This document shows, in pieces, positions 26,201 through 33,610 of a stretch of 64,000 nucleotides of DNA (positions within the stretch are counted from its first letter, which is position 1; each line of letters starts with the position of its first letter). Source of the DNA: Bacteroidota bacterium (GTDB lineage: Bacteria > Bacteroidota > Bacteroidia > JACPRZ01); contig JACPRZ010000030.1 in assembly GCA_016193485.1 (NCBI GenBank), positions 1-64,000 of the forward strand, given 5' to 3'. The notes beneath the pieces were generated by a model. The model had not been told where the DNA came from. It searched no databases and saw nothing but the letters and a program-made list of their open reading frames with translations. The translations under genes and the position numbers were made by a program.

Positions 26201-27286
26201 ATGACCTCTTCATCACGGTTGATTACCCTGGCCGATAATGCCGGGGCAGTTGGCGCAAACGATAATTCATACGTGGGAGGTCCATGCCGCAAACTGGGTA
26301 ACGATGATTTTGTATTTCCTGTTGGCGCTGAAGATAATTACAACCCTGTTAAAATATCTTCCCTTGACGCTGTGGCCGATGATTATACCGCTCAATATTA
26401 CTTTGATAACCCGCGTCCTATCTACGATGAAACCCAAAAAGATGCTACCATAGATCACATCAGCGGAATGGAATACTGGACGGTTGTGAAAAATAGTGGA
26501 ACGGATGCGTATGTCTGGCTTTACTGGGATAATAACAGCGGAGGGGTAACTTCTCTGGCAGATATGATGGTTTGCAGGTGGAACGGTTCAATGTGGAAGG
26601 ATCATGATAATGGGGCGACTACAGGCAATACTTCTGCCGGAAGTGTGCGGAGTTTAACGGAAATTTTCACGTTCAGTCCTTTTACACTTGGATCAAAAAT
26701 AGCAGTACCGGGTAATCCCCTGCCTGTTGAACTACTTAAATTTACTGCCGTTGAAAGCAACGGTAATGTGATTCTTTCATGGACCACGGCTTCCGAAACG
26801 AATAATGATTATTTTACAATTGAAAGAGCAGCCCCCTCCAACTCCCCCAAAGGGGAAGAGTTAGAATGGATAGCAATCGGCACAGTTAAGGGCGCTGGCA
26901 ACAGCAGTACAATTCGTCAATATGAATTTACAGATCCCCTCTCCGATGGGGAGGGTAAGGGCGGGACTTTGTATTACCGTTTAAAACAAACCGACTACGA
27001 TGGCAGGTATGAATATTTTGGTCATGTAGCCGTTGAGATTCTTTTTTCCAAAACAATTGCACTCTATCCCAATCCTGTAAAAGATGAGATGGTAATTTCA
27101 ATCAACGGCACGGGAGAGGATGAAGCAACCGTAAAAATTTACAATATTACTGGTCAGGTTGTTTATTCCAGATTGCTTACAAATGGTTTCAACTCTTTTA
27201 TTTTCAACGCCAACCGGTTGCCTCCCGGAATTTACTACATCACCGGTGGATGGAATGGAGAAGGAATGAGGTTTGTGAAGGAATAA
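23282..27286 (+). CDS. Large secreted protein with type A T9SS tail
   Basis: A 1334-residue exported protein. The reading frame opens with TTG, directly giving a good signal peptide ([22 protein letters not shown]). No ATG fits better, so a TTG start is proposed. Residues about 25-265 look like a lectin/jelly-roll domain (FIDDFNRAS ... [10 protein letters not shown]). One SprB-like repeat follows ([28 protein letters not shown]), then a second jelly-roll, a long Asn/Gly/Thr beta-helix-like region (about 580-960), a PVELLKFTA fibronectin-like unit and the T9SS type A domain ([35 protein letters not shown]). Two palindrome-derived inserts ([21 protein letters not shown]) lie in frame just before the tail. 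A 9-C run is at 24303. Confidence 0.88.
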   Translation: MKNPGLILFLSAILLCVKSWGQTVVFIDDFNRASVSPGGTPSMTYTTTSPSSGCGASSINSSSFLELTNCATAGRVFVTGTLSTFSCPFSGTLSSNPGLITWTFNFRYNRTTNPSGFGSTSYGVAIALAASSSDLMTANGYAIAYGNSSTPDPIRLVKFASGLDLDGNITNIISSGASDISAVNNYVSIRVTYDPAGDNWSLFIRDDGAAAWSDPSSGVTNQIGSTTSDNTYTGVANSNFGFLWNYSTAASQTARFDNFKVTVVNGVPSLSCTETHADASCNGSNNGSIDVTVMGGNSPYTYSWNDGPATEDRTNIASGSYTVTVSDACSNTTSKTVILTAPPLESTLLESFCDGEFTSNPVWSGDAANWQVVYNSTAAAGSAGSNTLRLNAASAGTQYLSTQIATWGDEQEWGFWIGRRDYAFTDLNNIYIWLYANESNLESGTVDGYRIKIGDDSGDDELVLQRVTNGTATDILTSSGSILNGITDIGFLVRVTRSSCGDWQLFTSTLPSSSGTGEIARGVPNSANASVLQGNVTNSAYTPASNGYFGIIATHTGDANAMAALEFDQILFNATAFTPFSGYFRSKQSGYWCNISTWEQSSDNISWNDGTDVPDFNDNEITIRAGHSVTIGNSSLTIDETTVQTGGVLIRAGTGSAGDVFTINNGSGDDLIISGTYRNTDANDGRHTGTGKVRIKKNGIFEATVNPGGEIDYYANDQDVAFAANIVWEDSSVFYWNTSTAFSNSGITYFPNVTASETPVFRVNGNMAVGGASNTTVNGIFEVSAGKNVTWQWGGTKSFRNGIQGAGSIVQATGASFCGPFTITGQALLGGSGAISLNSNGLEITATGYTTLTSGKTINNDAGSGSVVVNGTLNARTYSLSGTSEFALNSGALLVTAHSGGVTGSVTVADTKTFDAGANYTFNGTVAQVTGTLMGTPANNVTINNTATYPDDTVRLTQLTTITGTLSLIAGDLMTSSSRLITLADNAGAVGANDNSYVGGPCRKLGNDDFVFPVGAEDNYNPVKISSLDAVADDYTAQYYFDNPRPIYDETQKDATIDHISGMEYWTVVKNSGTDAYVWLYWDNNSGGVTSLADMMVCRWNGSMWKDHDNGATTGNTSAGSVRSLTEIFTFSPFTLGSKIAVPGNPLPVELLKFTAVESNGNVILSWTTASETNNDYFTIERAAPSNSPKGEELEWIAIGTVKGAGNSSTIRQYEFTDPLSDGEGKGGTLYYRLKQTDYDGRYEYFGHVAVEILFSKTIALYPNPVKDEMVISINGTGEDEATVKIYNITGQVVYSRLLTNGFNSFIFNANRLPPGIYYITGGWNGEGMRFVKE

Positions 27287-27294
27287 AATCAATC

Positions 27295-27486
27295 GTTACT
27301 ACTCAGCATCCCAGGAATTTCATGCCACAAAATCACTAAAACACAAAACCTGCCTGCCGGCAGGCAGGTTTCACTAAATTTTTTTGTGTTTTTTGGTGCT
27401 TTTGTGACTTTGTGGCAGAAATTTTTATGTTTTCGGACTTTGTGGCAGAAATTTTTATGTTTTCGGATACCCACCTGAATAGTTAC
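27295..27486. mobile_element. MITE-like element A, 192 bp, with 8-bp target duplication
   Basis: Begins GTTACTACTCAGC and ends GAATAGTTAC. It is flanked by AATCAATC on both sides (27287-27294 and 27487-27494), a perfect 8-bp target duplication. The interior contains the CCTGCCTGCC/GGCAGGCAGG palindrome (about 27349-27368) and a 30-bp segment present twice in tandem (27407-27436 and 27437-27466). Apart from that duplication it reads the same as the inverted copy at 30083-30244. It sits one base after the stop-proximal region of the upstream gene, and its right duplication covers the amn stop codon. Confidence 0.85.
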
Positions 27487-27488
27487 AA

Positions 27489-28262
27489 TCAATCAAATTT
27501 CAAATGTTTAATTGATCGTCCGCCATCGCGTAATTGCCTGAGTGCATCAATACCGATTTTGATGTGCATTTCAACAAATTTATCCGTTACAATTTTATCC
27601 TGTTCTTCGGTTTTTACTCCTTCGGGAGTCATCGGCTGATCTGAAATAAGCAGAAGCGCGCCCGTAGGGATACGATTTGCAAACCCGGTAGTGAAAATTG
27701 TTGCCGTTTCCATATCAATTCCCATACAGCGTATGTCGCGCAGGTAATTTTTAAATTTATTGTCATGTTCCCAAACCCTGCGGTTGGTAGTGTAAACCGT
27801 GCCTGTCCAGTAGTCCCGCTTGCAGTGCTTAATGGCGGAGGAAACCGTGCGCTGCAAACTAAAAGCAGGCAGGGCGGGTACTTCGGGCGGAAAATAATCG
27901 TTTGAGGTGCCTTCTCCCCGGATTGCCGCTATGGGAAGTATCAGATCGCCTATTTTGCTTTTATCTTTAATTCCACCGCATTTTCCAAGGAACAATACGG
28001 CTTTTGGCATCACTGCGCTCAGCAGATCCATAATAGTGGCCGCATTGGCGCTGCCCATTCCGAAATTTATTATGCTTATGCTTTCGCTTGTGGCATTAGA
28101 CATCGGCTTATCTTTTCCTTTGATTTCAATACCCATCTGGCGCGCGAACTTTTCAACGTAAACGGTAAAATTTGTCAGCAGAATGTATTTCCCGAATTCA
28201 TCAGCGTCAGCGCCCGTATAGCGGGGAAGCCAATTGTCAACTATTTCTTTTTTTGTTTTCAT
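27489..28262 (-). CDS. amn: AMP nucleosidase
   Basis: Hydrolyses AMP to adenine and ribose 5-phosphate. The product matches the short (about 258-residue) Bacteroidota form: MKTKKEIVDNWLPRYTG, YVEKFARQMG, INFGMGSANAATIMDLLS, VLFLGKCGG, GDLILPIAAIRGEGTSNDYFP and CMGIDMETATIFTTGF, the last holding the nucleoside-phosphorylase-fold Met-Glu ribose contact. The track starts at 28283, but homologues begin MKTKKEI, so the ATG at 28262 is preferred. It follows the DUF5615 gene by 13 nt on the same strand. The stop codon lies inside the 8-bp duplication of MITE A. Confidence 0.93.
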   Translation of the reverse strand: MKTKKEIVDNWLPRYTGADADEFGKYILLTNFTVYVEKFARQMGIEIKGKDKPMSNATSESISIINFGMGSANAATIMDLLSAVMPKAVLFLGKCGGIKDKSKIGDLILPIAAIRGEGTSNDYFPPEVPALPAFSLQRTVSSAIKHCKRDYWTGTVYTTNRRVWEHDNKFKNYLRDIRCMGIDMETATIFTTGFANRIPTGALLLISDQPMTPEGVKTEEQDKIVTDKFVEMHIKIGIDALRQLRDGGRSIKHLKFD

Positions 28263-28275
28263 TAGGTTTTCGTTA

Positions 28276-28629
28276 CTATTCATGCCCGATTATCCCATAA
28301 TTATCCAACTCAATCAAATCATATACTTTGAACATCTTTTCAATTTGTTCAATATGGTTATTGACTAAGGCGTAAAGAATGTTGTTCTTTATGTTGCCCG
28401 TGGTAATAATCAATAATTTTTTTGGCGAGCGCTGCAGATAAAATGAATTTTCAAAATCAGAATCTTTCGTGATTAAAATCCGATTCTCTTTTTGGACGAT
28501 GGCACGAATAACATTATCATGTGTTCGTTCTTTAGAAGGTAAATCATCGGTATGAATAGCATCGTGACCTTTGGCATTTAGCAGTTTGCACAATTGATAG
28601 GGTAGTTGTGCGTCAACAAAAAACTTCAT
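28276..28629 (-). CDS. DUF5615 PIN-like protein (putative toxin)
   Basis: A 117-residue product with the DUF5615/PIN-like pattern: FFVDAQLPYQLCKLLNAKGHDAIHTDDL at the N-terminus and ENRILITKDSDFENSF in the middle, giving conserved Asp residues (D6, D27-28, D56, D58) that could bind a metal as in PIN nucleases. The start overlaps the end of the DUF433 gene by 4 nt (ATGA type), the usual arrangement for a DUF433/DUF5615 toxin-antitoxin-like pair. RNase activity is known only for related PIN proteins and is inferred here. Confidence 0.85.
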   Translation of the reverse strand: MKFFVDAQLPYQLCKLLNAKGHDAIHTDDLPSKERTHDNVIRAIVQKENRILITKDSDFENSFYLQRSPKKLLIITTGNIKNNILYALVNNHIEQIEKMFKVYDLIELDNYGIIGHE

Positions 28630-28859
28630 GCAAGTATTTTGTGAATGGCTTTAACACTTGTAAGGCGGGAAGCAAATTGCAGGCATGCTTTTATGTCGGC
28701 CCGCTCAAGTGCCGGATAATCCTTTATTATTTCTTCAGGAGTCATTCCGGAAGACAATAAATCCAGTATCATCTCCACCGGATATCGCATATTTCTCACT
28801 ACCGGTTTGCCATGGCAAACTTTCGGGTGCATGGTTATTCTTTTTATTAATCCTTTCAT
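28626..28859 (-). CDS. DUF433 HTH protein (putative antitoxin)
   Basis: A 77-residue DUF433 protein: ITMHPKVCHGKPVVRNMRYPVEMILDLLSSGMTPEEIIKDYPALERADIKACLQFA. The GKPVxxxxRxPV segment and the small helix-turn-helix are the hallmarks of the family. It precedes and overlaps the DUF5615 gene, so it is the presumed antitoxin and possible autoregulator of the pair. Confidence 0.88.
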   Translation of the reverse strand: MKGLIKRITMHPKVCHGKPVVRNMRYPVEMILDLLSSGMTPEEIIKDYPALERADIKACLQFASRLTSVKAIHKILA

Positions 28860-28999
28860 TTTCTCATATTTTTACAAAGGTATAACATTTTTCCCGGAGC
28901 ACCCGGGGTTTCGTTTTTCGGCTAATTCTTATTTTCCGGTGCTACGAGTAATATTTTATCTCGCCACACGCAATTTCATGATGGATTATTTTGATGTTT

Positions 29000-29022
29000 G
29001 AGACGAGACGTGGTCTCGTCTC
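29000..29022. repeat. GAGACGAGAC/GTCTCGTCTC palindrome (REP-like), spacer copy
   Basis: A perfect 10-bp inverted repeat around a 3-base loop (GTG), between the RAYT stop and the DUF433 start. The same 10-bp arms recur at 29324-29346 inside the RAYT gene with loop CTT. Being next to a RAYT, it is a plausible REP-type substrate. Confidence 0.75.
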
Positions 29023-29044
29023 TACATTCCGGTTGTTTTTCGTG

Positions 29045-29701
29045 TTATTTATTACACCGGGGATTATATTCGTCTGCATCCCAATTTTTTGGATTATGGC
29101 AGCTATATGAACGAATTTGTTGTAGCCGTTCATCGTTACGGATGATCTCATCATAGAATCGTGGTTGCCAATCAAACCATCCGCCATGACCCTTATGTTT
29201 GAATTCTTTTTTACATTTTGATTTCCATCCGCCTATTATTACGGATAATGAACCTTTTGGGGGTGAAATTGCTGCCATTTTTTTGTTTTTGGAAATGTTT
29301 CCTGATATGTTCTTGGGTATGTAGAGACGAGACCTTGTCTCGTCTCTTTTATTTAATTCGTTCTCGTCTCTTTTTTTTATTTCGTTCTCGTCTCTACATA
29401 CCGGCTGTTGTTGGGTTGTTTCAGGCAGCAGACGTTTCATAACCACAATTCCATGAATGTGATTGGGCATTATTTGAAATGCATCAAGGTATGTATCCAT
29501 AAATGACTCCGGTATTTCCAACCAATAGTCCAGCACGATTTTTCCCATTTCATTCAATTTCATTTCTCCATTTACTACATCGCCAAAACAACAAATACGG
29601 TTTCGTGTACATATCGTTACATAATATTTACCACCCCGGGCGTAATCCCAACCTGGCATTCGGGCGGATTGTATGCGGTATTTTTCTTTATATCGTTCCA
29701 T
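29045..29701 (-). CDS. REP-associated tyrosine transposase (RAYT, IS200/HUH-like)
   Basis: Single-strand HUH nuclease related to IS200 transposases, domesticated to act on REP palindromes. The hallmarks are ARGGKYYVTICTRNR near the start, LDAFQIMPNHIHGIVVM with the HxH metal motif, and the C-terminal RFYDEIIRNDERLQQIRSY helix with the candidate nucleophile Tyr, followed by NPKNWDADEYNP. The start is placed at MERYKEKY (29701). The longer ORF begins inside a CCTGCCTGCC palindrome. Residues encoded at about 29316-29403 (RDENEIKKRDENELNKRDETRS) are an insert made of GAGACGAGAC-type repeats in the variable linker before the SLSVIIGGWKS segment. Confidence 0.88.
   Translation of the reverse strand: MERYKEKYRIQSARMPGWDYARGGKYYVTICTRNRICCFGDVVNGEMKLNEMGKIVLDYWLEIPESFMDTYLDAFQIMPNHIHGIVVMKRLLPETTQQQPVCRDENEIKKRDENELNKRDETRSRLYIPKNISGNISKNKKMAAISPPKGSLSVIIGGWKSKCKKEFKHKGHGGWFDWQPRFYDEIIRNDERLQQIRSYSCHNPKNWDADEYNPRCNK
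29316..29403. repeat. REP-like palindrome cluster inside the RAYT gene
   Basis: GGTATGTAGAGACGAGAC at the left and GTCTCTACATACC at the right form an inverted repeat. Between them lie the 10-bp-arm palindrome at 29324-29346 and two further TTCTCGTCTC half copies. The reading frame of the RAYT stays open through the block. Confidence 0.75.
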
Positions 29702-30082
29702 CAGCCGGAACAGTAATAAAAATTTGGCAAACCTGCCTGCCGGCAGGCAGGTATACTCCAGCACCGGAAAATAAGAATTAGCCTATGTGCCGAGTCAATT
29801 TTGTTTTGTTGTGCATGGCAGATGCAAGAGGGCAGAAGGCAGAGGGAAAATACGAATGAAAAACATATAACAAGAAATGAATAATGAATAAGGGAAAAGC
29901 AGAGCAGGCGATGGAGTATATTTGACAAATTATCACTATTGTCCGACTAAAAATAAAATCAACACTTTTTCTACTATGAAGAGTAAACAATTTTATAAAA
30001 GTACCCCCTATCATGTTTTTTTGATCCCAGAACAAGGATTAACGATTAGCGATTTTTGATGTATTTTACGGATTAAAATTTC
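29702..30082. other. Spacer upstream of RAYT, no gene recognised
   Basis: AT-rich spacer of 380 bp. It contains one CCTGCCTGCC/GGCAGGCAGG palindrome (29731-29752) just before the RAYT start. ORF 29778..30035 (minus) has no recognisable similarity. The segment AACAAGGATTAACGATTAGCGATTTTTGAT looks like a spacer repeat. Some of it could be decayed mobile DNA, but I cannot show this. Confidence 0.4.
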
Positions 30083-30244
30083 GTAACTATTCAGGTGGGT
30101 ATCCGAAAACATAAAAATTTCTGCCACAAAGTCACAAAAGCACCAAAAAACACAAAAAAATTTAGTGAAACCTGCCTGCCGGCAGGCAGGTTTTGTGTTT
30201 TAGTGATTTTGTGGCATGAAATTCCTGGGATGCTGAGTAGTAAC
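30083..30244. mobile_element. MITE-like element B, 162 bp, inverted copy of element A
   Basis: Read on the minus strand it runs GTTACTACTCAGC ... GAATAGTTAC and agrees with element A at every position I compared, except that A carries an additional 30-bp tandem copy. It includes the CCTGCCTGCC palindrome (30171-30190). No target duplication is seen at its flanks (AAAATTTC / CCACCACC). About 83 bp of it are translated as the C-terminal end of the endonuclease I protein. Confidence 0.85.
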
Positions 30245-32582
30245 CCACCACCAACTTCTCAATATGGTTACCGGTTTCCGCAACAATCTCAAAAATGTAA
30301 ATTCCCTTATCTAAGTTTGTTGCATCTATGTCAATGAAATTGTTGCCGGTGATTACCGTTAGTTCTCTGCTGTAAACCACACGCCCGGTAATGTCATACA
30401 ATTTTATGCTTACTTCCTGATTTAATGCTGATTTGTAATTCATCATAAAATTACCATTGTTCGGGTTCGGAGTAAGTATGATCAAGACATCGTTGGTAAT
30501 ATTTTCAAAAATCCCTGAAGTATAGCATGGATTACCGGGATTGTCTATTTTGGTCATAGTATAAAAATCAATATAGCAGGCGAAATTCACACTGTCGACA
30601 AAAGGATTTCTGTTGTTCTGAAGTGAAGCGATATAATCATTTCTTGCTATTTCCCAATCATCCGGTGGATCCTGGAAGTGCCATTCTTTCAGAAGATTCT
30701 GATCCTGGAAACGGTTTGGTATGCTTGGCAAAGACCAGTTATTTCCGCTGATGCCGTTATAACATACCGCCATGTACATCATTGCTCTTGCCGCATCACC
30801 TTTATGCGAATTGCGCGGCTCGTAAACCGTTTTGCCGGCAGCATTCAACCCTAATATACCCTCCAGATAAGAACCGGTTACAGTTACCACCTCTCCCAAA
30901 GGGTAGTTGCTCCTGGGGATATTTGCATACTCAAGGTTGGTGGGAAAAAGATTATGCTGGTCATTGTATTCGGGCTTTTCAGGATTATCTGCAGGGTAGG
31001 TGGGCATCCAACTATGAGGATAGGAATGTTCCCTGCTATATCCTAATGCCGACCAATTGAAAGCGCCTGTATAAATAATGTTTTCACCGGTGTAAACACA
31101 GGTTACTGTTTTTCTTCCAAGCGTGGTATCTCTCGATTCAAAATTATTTATCATAGTGCCTAAATAATTTACATAAGAAACCGTGGTATGCGGATTAATA
31201 AGGGAACTTAAATCCGTTACAAAAGCAGGCGATGAAGTTGATATGCCGGTATAATAATTATTTATCATTCCATCCGGTGTAGCGGTATCGCCCGACAAAG
31301 GATTTATCGTAAGATAGTTCTCATAGCCGGAAGATCCGTTAAATGCAAAGACCATGAAATAATAATCGGTATTAGATACAATGAAATTTGGAGTGAAAGA
31401 TGCTCCGCTGCCAATGTATGCAACCTGATCTGTGCCGATATAATCGCCCCTTTGATAAGTAATTCCGTCAACAGGACTTGCCGTAACGGGTAATCCGTTC
31501 TTTCTCAGTACCATGTATTTTTCGGCAGCAGGCGATGCAGCGGTATAAGAGACATTTAAAGTATAGGACTTAACATTGGAAAAGAGCAGGTTGGTTGGCT
31601 GTGCCGTTGGCTCGGTAGCATAGTTACCTGAAAGTCCATAAATATTTATGATGTACGGATTCTCGTTAGAATCGTCATTGCCAATAGAAATAGTTGCAAA
31701 TTTAGAACCTGTAGGACCGGTAGGAGTAAAGTTTAACGTAAAATCAGCGGAATCATAAGGCCCGACTGATGAAGGCATTGAATCGATGCTGAAATCGGCA
31801 GAGTCAGTTCCTGTAATTGTATAGTTGGAAATATTTAATGTTTGAGATGCTCCCTGATTCTCTATGGTAAACAGGGTAGATGCGTTATTCCCGATTACAA
31901 AGTCAGAACCGGATAAAACGGTTGTCATGCCTTGCAGTACATTTATTTCTAATGCCGGGGCGACATACGAAACAATATCATTCTGATCCCGCGGCAATAA
32001 CTGGTAAACGGTATTGTATTCCGATAATATGCCGGTTATGTCCACCCCCCCCACAGGAATGGTTTGTCCCACTAATGGGTTGGTAGTTCCTGTTATTCTT
32101 ATTACGCCCGACTGGCTGCTGCCTGTAAAGGGATAATTGATGTTTGCTGCAAATGTGCCGCCCGATGAAAAAGTGCAATTTTCTAATATCACCAATTGCG
32201 CCTCAAGGGGTTCGCTCATTTGAGCAGGGATAATTGTCAGCGGTGTCGGTAATGGATTGCCGGAAGAGTTAAGGGAATAAGCGGTAACAGGATTAATTTC
32301 AAGCAAGCCGTTATAGTCCGATAATTTTCCGGTAATGGTAACCGATGCCCCTCTTAACGGGGCGAAAGAAACGGAGCCGGCTCCGGGATAGGCGGCAATA
32401 CCGCCAGAACTATCCTGGATATACCTGATGATACCGAACTCTGAACCGTTGGTAACAATGCCGGTAACGGTTACCGTTGAGCCGATGGGGTTCGTCCTCG
32501 CATCTGCAATATCGGTTTGTGCAAAAAGCAAATGGTCATCGAATAATAGCAGCGCTATAGTAATGACGAATGATTTTTTCAA
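30162..32582 (-). CDS. Exported endonuclease I family protein with T9SS tail
   Basis: An 806-residue secreted protein. It has a signal peptide (IALLLFDDHLLFAQ) and an OB-fold-like domain (GSTVTVTGIVTNGSEFGIIRYIQDSSGG, about 30-210). A choice-of-anchor/ASPM-like domain with ALEINVLQG...NNASTLFTIENQG (about 215-325) and a fibronectin-like unit follow. The endonuclease I domain has REHSYPHSWMP and DQHNLFPTNLEYANIPRSNYP, which contain the His and Asn/Arg of the active site. The tail is T9SS type A (LTPNPNNGNFMM, IKLYDITGRVVYS, LDKGIYIFEI, HIEKLVV). It would digest extracellular nucleic acid. The final 27 residues (GYYSASQEFHATK...) are translated from MITE B, so the sorting domain is extended past its natural end. 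Confidence 0.9.
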   Translation of the reverse strand: MKKSFVITIALLLFDDHLLFAQTDIADARTNPIGSTVTVTGIVTNGSEFGIIRYIQDSSGGIAAYPGAGSVSFAPLRGASVTITGKLSDYNGLLEINPVTAYSLNSSGNPLPTPLTIIPAQMSEPLEAQLVILENCTFSSGGTFAANINYPFTGSSQSGVIRITGTTNPLVGQTIPVGGVDITGILSEYNTVYQLLPRDQNDIVSYVAPALEINVLQGMTTVLSGSDFVIGNNASTLFTIENQGASQTLNISNYTITGTDSADFSIDSMPSSVGPYDSADFTLNFTPTGPTGSKFATISIGNDDSNENPYIINIYGLSGNYATEPTAQPTNLLFSNVKSYTLNVSYTAASPAAEKYMVLRKNGLPVTASPVDGITYQRGDYIGTDQVAYIGSGASFTPNFIVSNTDYYFMVFAFNGSSGYENYLTINPLSGDTATPDGMINNYYTGISTSSPAFVTDLSSLINPHTTVSYVNYLGTMINNFESRDTTLGRKTVTCVYTGENIIYTGAFNWSALGYSREHSYPHSWMPTYPADNPEKPEYNDQHNLFPTNLEYANIPRSNYPLGEVVTVTGSYLEGILGLNAAGKTVYEPRNSHKGDAARAMMYMAVCYNGISGNNWSLPSIPNRFQDQNLLKEWHFQDPPDDWEIARNDYIASLQNNRNPFVDSVNFACYIDFYTMTKIDNPGNPCYTSGIFENITNDVLIILTPNPNNGNFMMNYKSALNQEVSIKLYDITGRVVYSRELTVITGNNFIDIDATNLDKGIYIFEIVAETGNHIEKLVVGYYSASQEFHATKSLKHKTCLPAGRFH

Positions 32583-32621
32583 ATTATTGATTTGTTGATT
32601 ATTTAATACCTCTTCAAAATC

Positions 32622-33293
32622 TCATTTTCTCTTTTTCATCTCCTCAATTTTTTCATTGAGTTCGTCATTCCTGAATGTATCAAATGCAGTGAATACTTTT
32701 TTCTTCACATCATTCCATGTAATATTTCTGAATGTTTTGGGAGGGGGAGATTGTTCAAGTTCACGGTTCCGGAAAGGTATTTCTTTTATAACATCAATTA
32801 CATTCCGGGTGGTTTTATGTGGGTATTTTTCTGCATAAAATCCAAGTAATTCCTTAAATGTAAAGTTGTTTAATAATTCCGCTATATCATAATAGTCCTT
32901 TTTCGTGGCTCGGTCAGTAATTGCGTTAAGTTTCATAGCTGCAATATCCTCTTTATCAGCCATTCTGATGTTTTCTTCCGTTATTTCCGGTCTGATAAAA
33001 GGCACATCCAGAGCCCAAAGATCAACCTTTGAATTATTTATATGAAAACTTAAACTTTTTTCTCCTTCCCTCAGCAAGTCCATATTATGAAATTTTTCAG
33101 CAATCCTTTTTCCCAGTTTTTGTTTAGCGAAATCCTTATAGGAAAACAAATCAATATCAACAGATTCCCGGTGCCCCAACTGTAAAGCAAGAGCTGTACC
33201 CCCGACAAGCCGGAATGCTTTTAATTCATTAACGACCATCAAGTTTTGCAGTACGGCTAATAGTCGTGATGAAATTGCTTCCTTGTATAACAT
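32622..33293 (-). CDS. AbiEii/MNT-type nucleotidyltransferase (putative toxin)
   Basis: A 223-residue protein with the AbiEii-family NTase core: FRLVGGTALALQLGHRESVDIDLFSYKDF holds the GG-T/S motif and the DxD metal motif (D47, D49). DLWALDVPF gives the third acidic position, and EDIAAMKLNAITDRATKKDYYDIAELL is the conserved helix. Family members act as toxins of type IV-like toxin-antitoxin or abortive-infection systems. Its start overlaps the end of the upstream DUF6922-like gene by 37 nt, which suggests translational coupling. Confidence 0.88.
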   Translation of the reverse strand: MLYKEAISSRLLAVLQNLMVVNELKAFRLVGGTALALQLGHRESVDIDLFSYKDFAKQKLGKRIAEKFHNMDLLREGEKSLSFHINNSKVDLWALDVPFIRPEITEENIRMADKEDIAAMKLNAITDRATKKDYYDIAELLNNFTFKELLGFYAEKYPHKTTRNVIDVIKEIPFRNRELEQSPPPKTFRNITWNDVKKKVFTAFDTFRNDELNEKIEEMKKRK

Positions 33294-33553
33294 TTAAAAT
33301 CGGCAGGGTTTAAATTGAAAAGAGAACAAGCTAAACTCAGGGCATAAGGTTTTAAATATTTTACATATTGAAGGGATTTCATTACTTTTTTTTCCCCATA
33401 ATAAGCGATGACTTCCTTAACATCTTCCCATGATCCATAGTCAAATACACGGGAAATAACCCATAAATATTGTTTATCGGGATCTATCTTGTTATAATTA
33501 GTATCCCAAAATAACCGTTTGGGAAGTTTTAGAATTGTTGATCTGATCAGCAT
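33257..33553 (-). CDS. DUF6922-like protein, partner of the AbiEii protein
   Basis: A 98-residue protein: LPKRLFWDTNYNKIDPDKQYLWVISRVFDYGSWEDVKEVIAYYGEKKV. The LFWD...ID...W.I.RV...G..EDW-like pattern matches the small DUF6922 family found in front of AbiEii-type nucleotidyltransferases in Bacteroidota. It lies upstream of and overlaps the NTase gene, in the antitoxin position. The antitoxin role is inferred from position. Confidence 0.75.
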   Translation of the reverse strand: MLIRSTILKLPKRLFWDTNYNKIDPDKQYLWVISRVFDYGSWEDVKEVIAYYGEKKVMKSLQYVKYLKPYALSLACSLFNLNPADFKCYTRKQFHHDY

Positions 33554-33610
33554 ACCGCAAAAATACGAAATTTGAGCATGCTTTCAGCAATGGCAAGTAT
33601 TTCAGGGCAA

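Noticed and set aside
29778-30035. 85-residue ORF near element B, considered as a transposase fragment
   Set aside because: No transposase motif is visible and it is rich in hydrophobic residues from AT-rich DNA; evidence is insufficient.
33592-33607. GGCAAGTATTTCAGGG, also present inside the MITE at 20848
   Set aside because: Only 16 bp are shared and no terminal repeats are found at 33592, so a MITE remnant cannot be shown.
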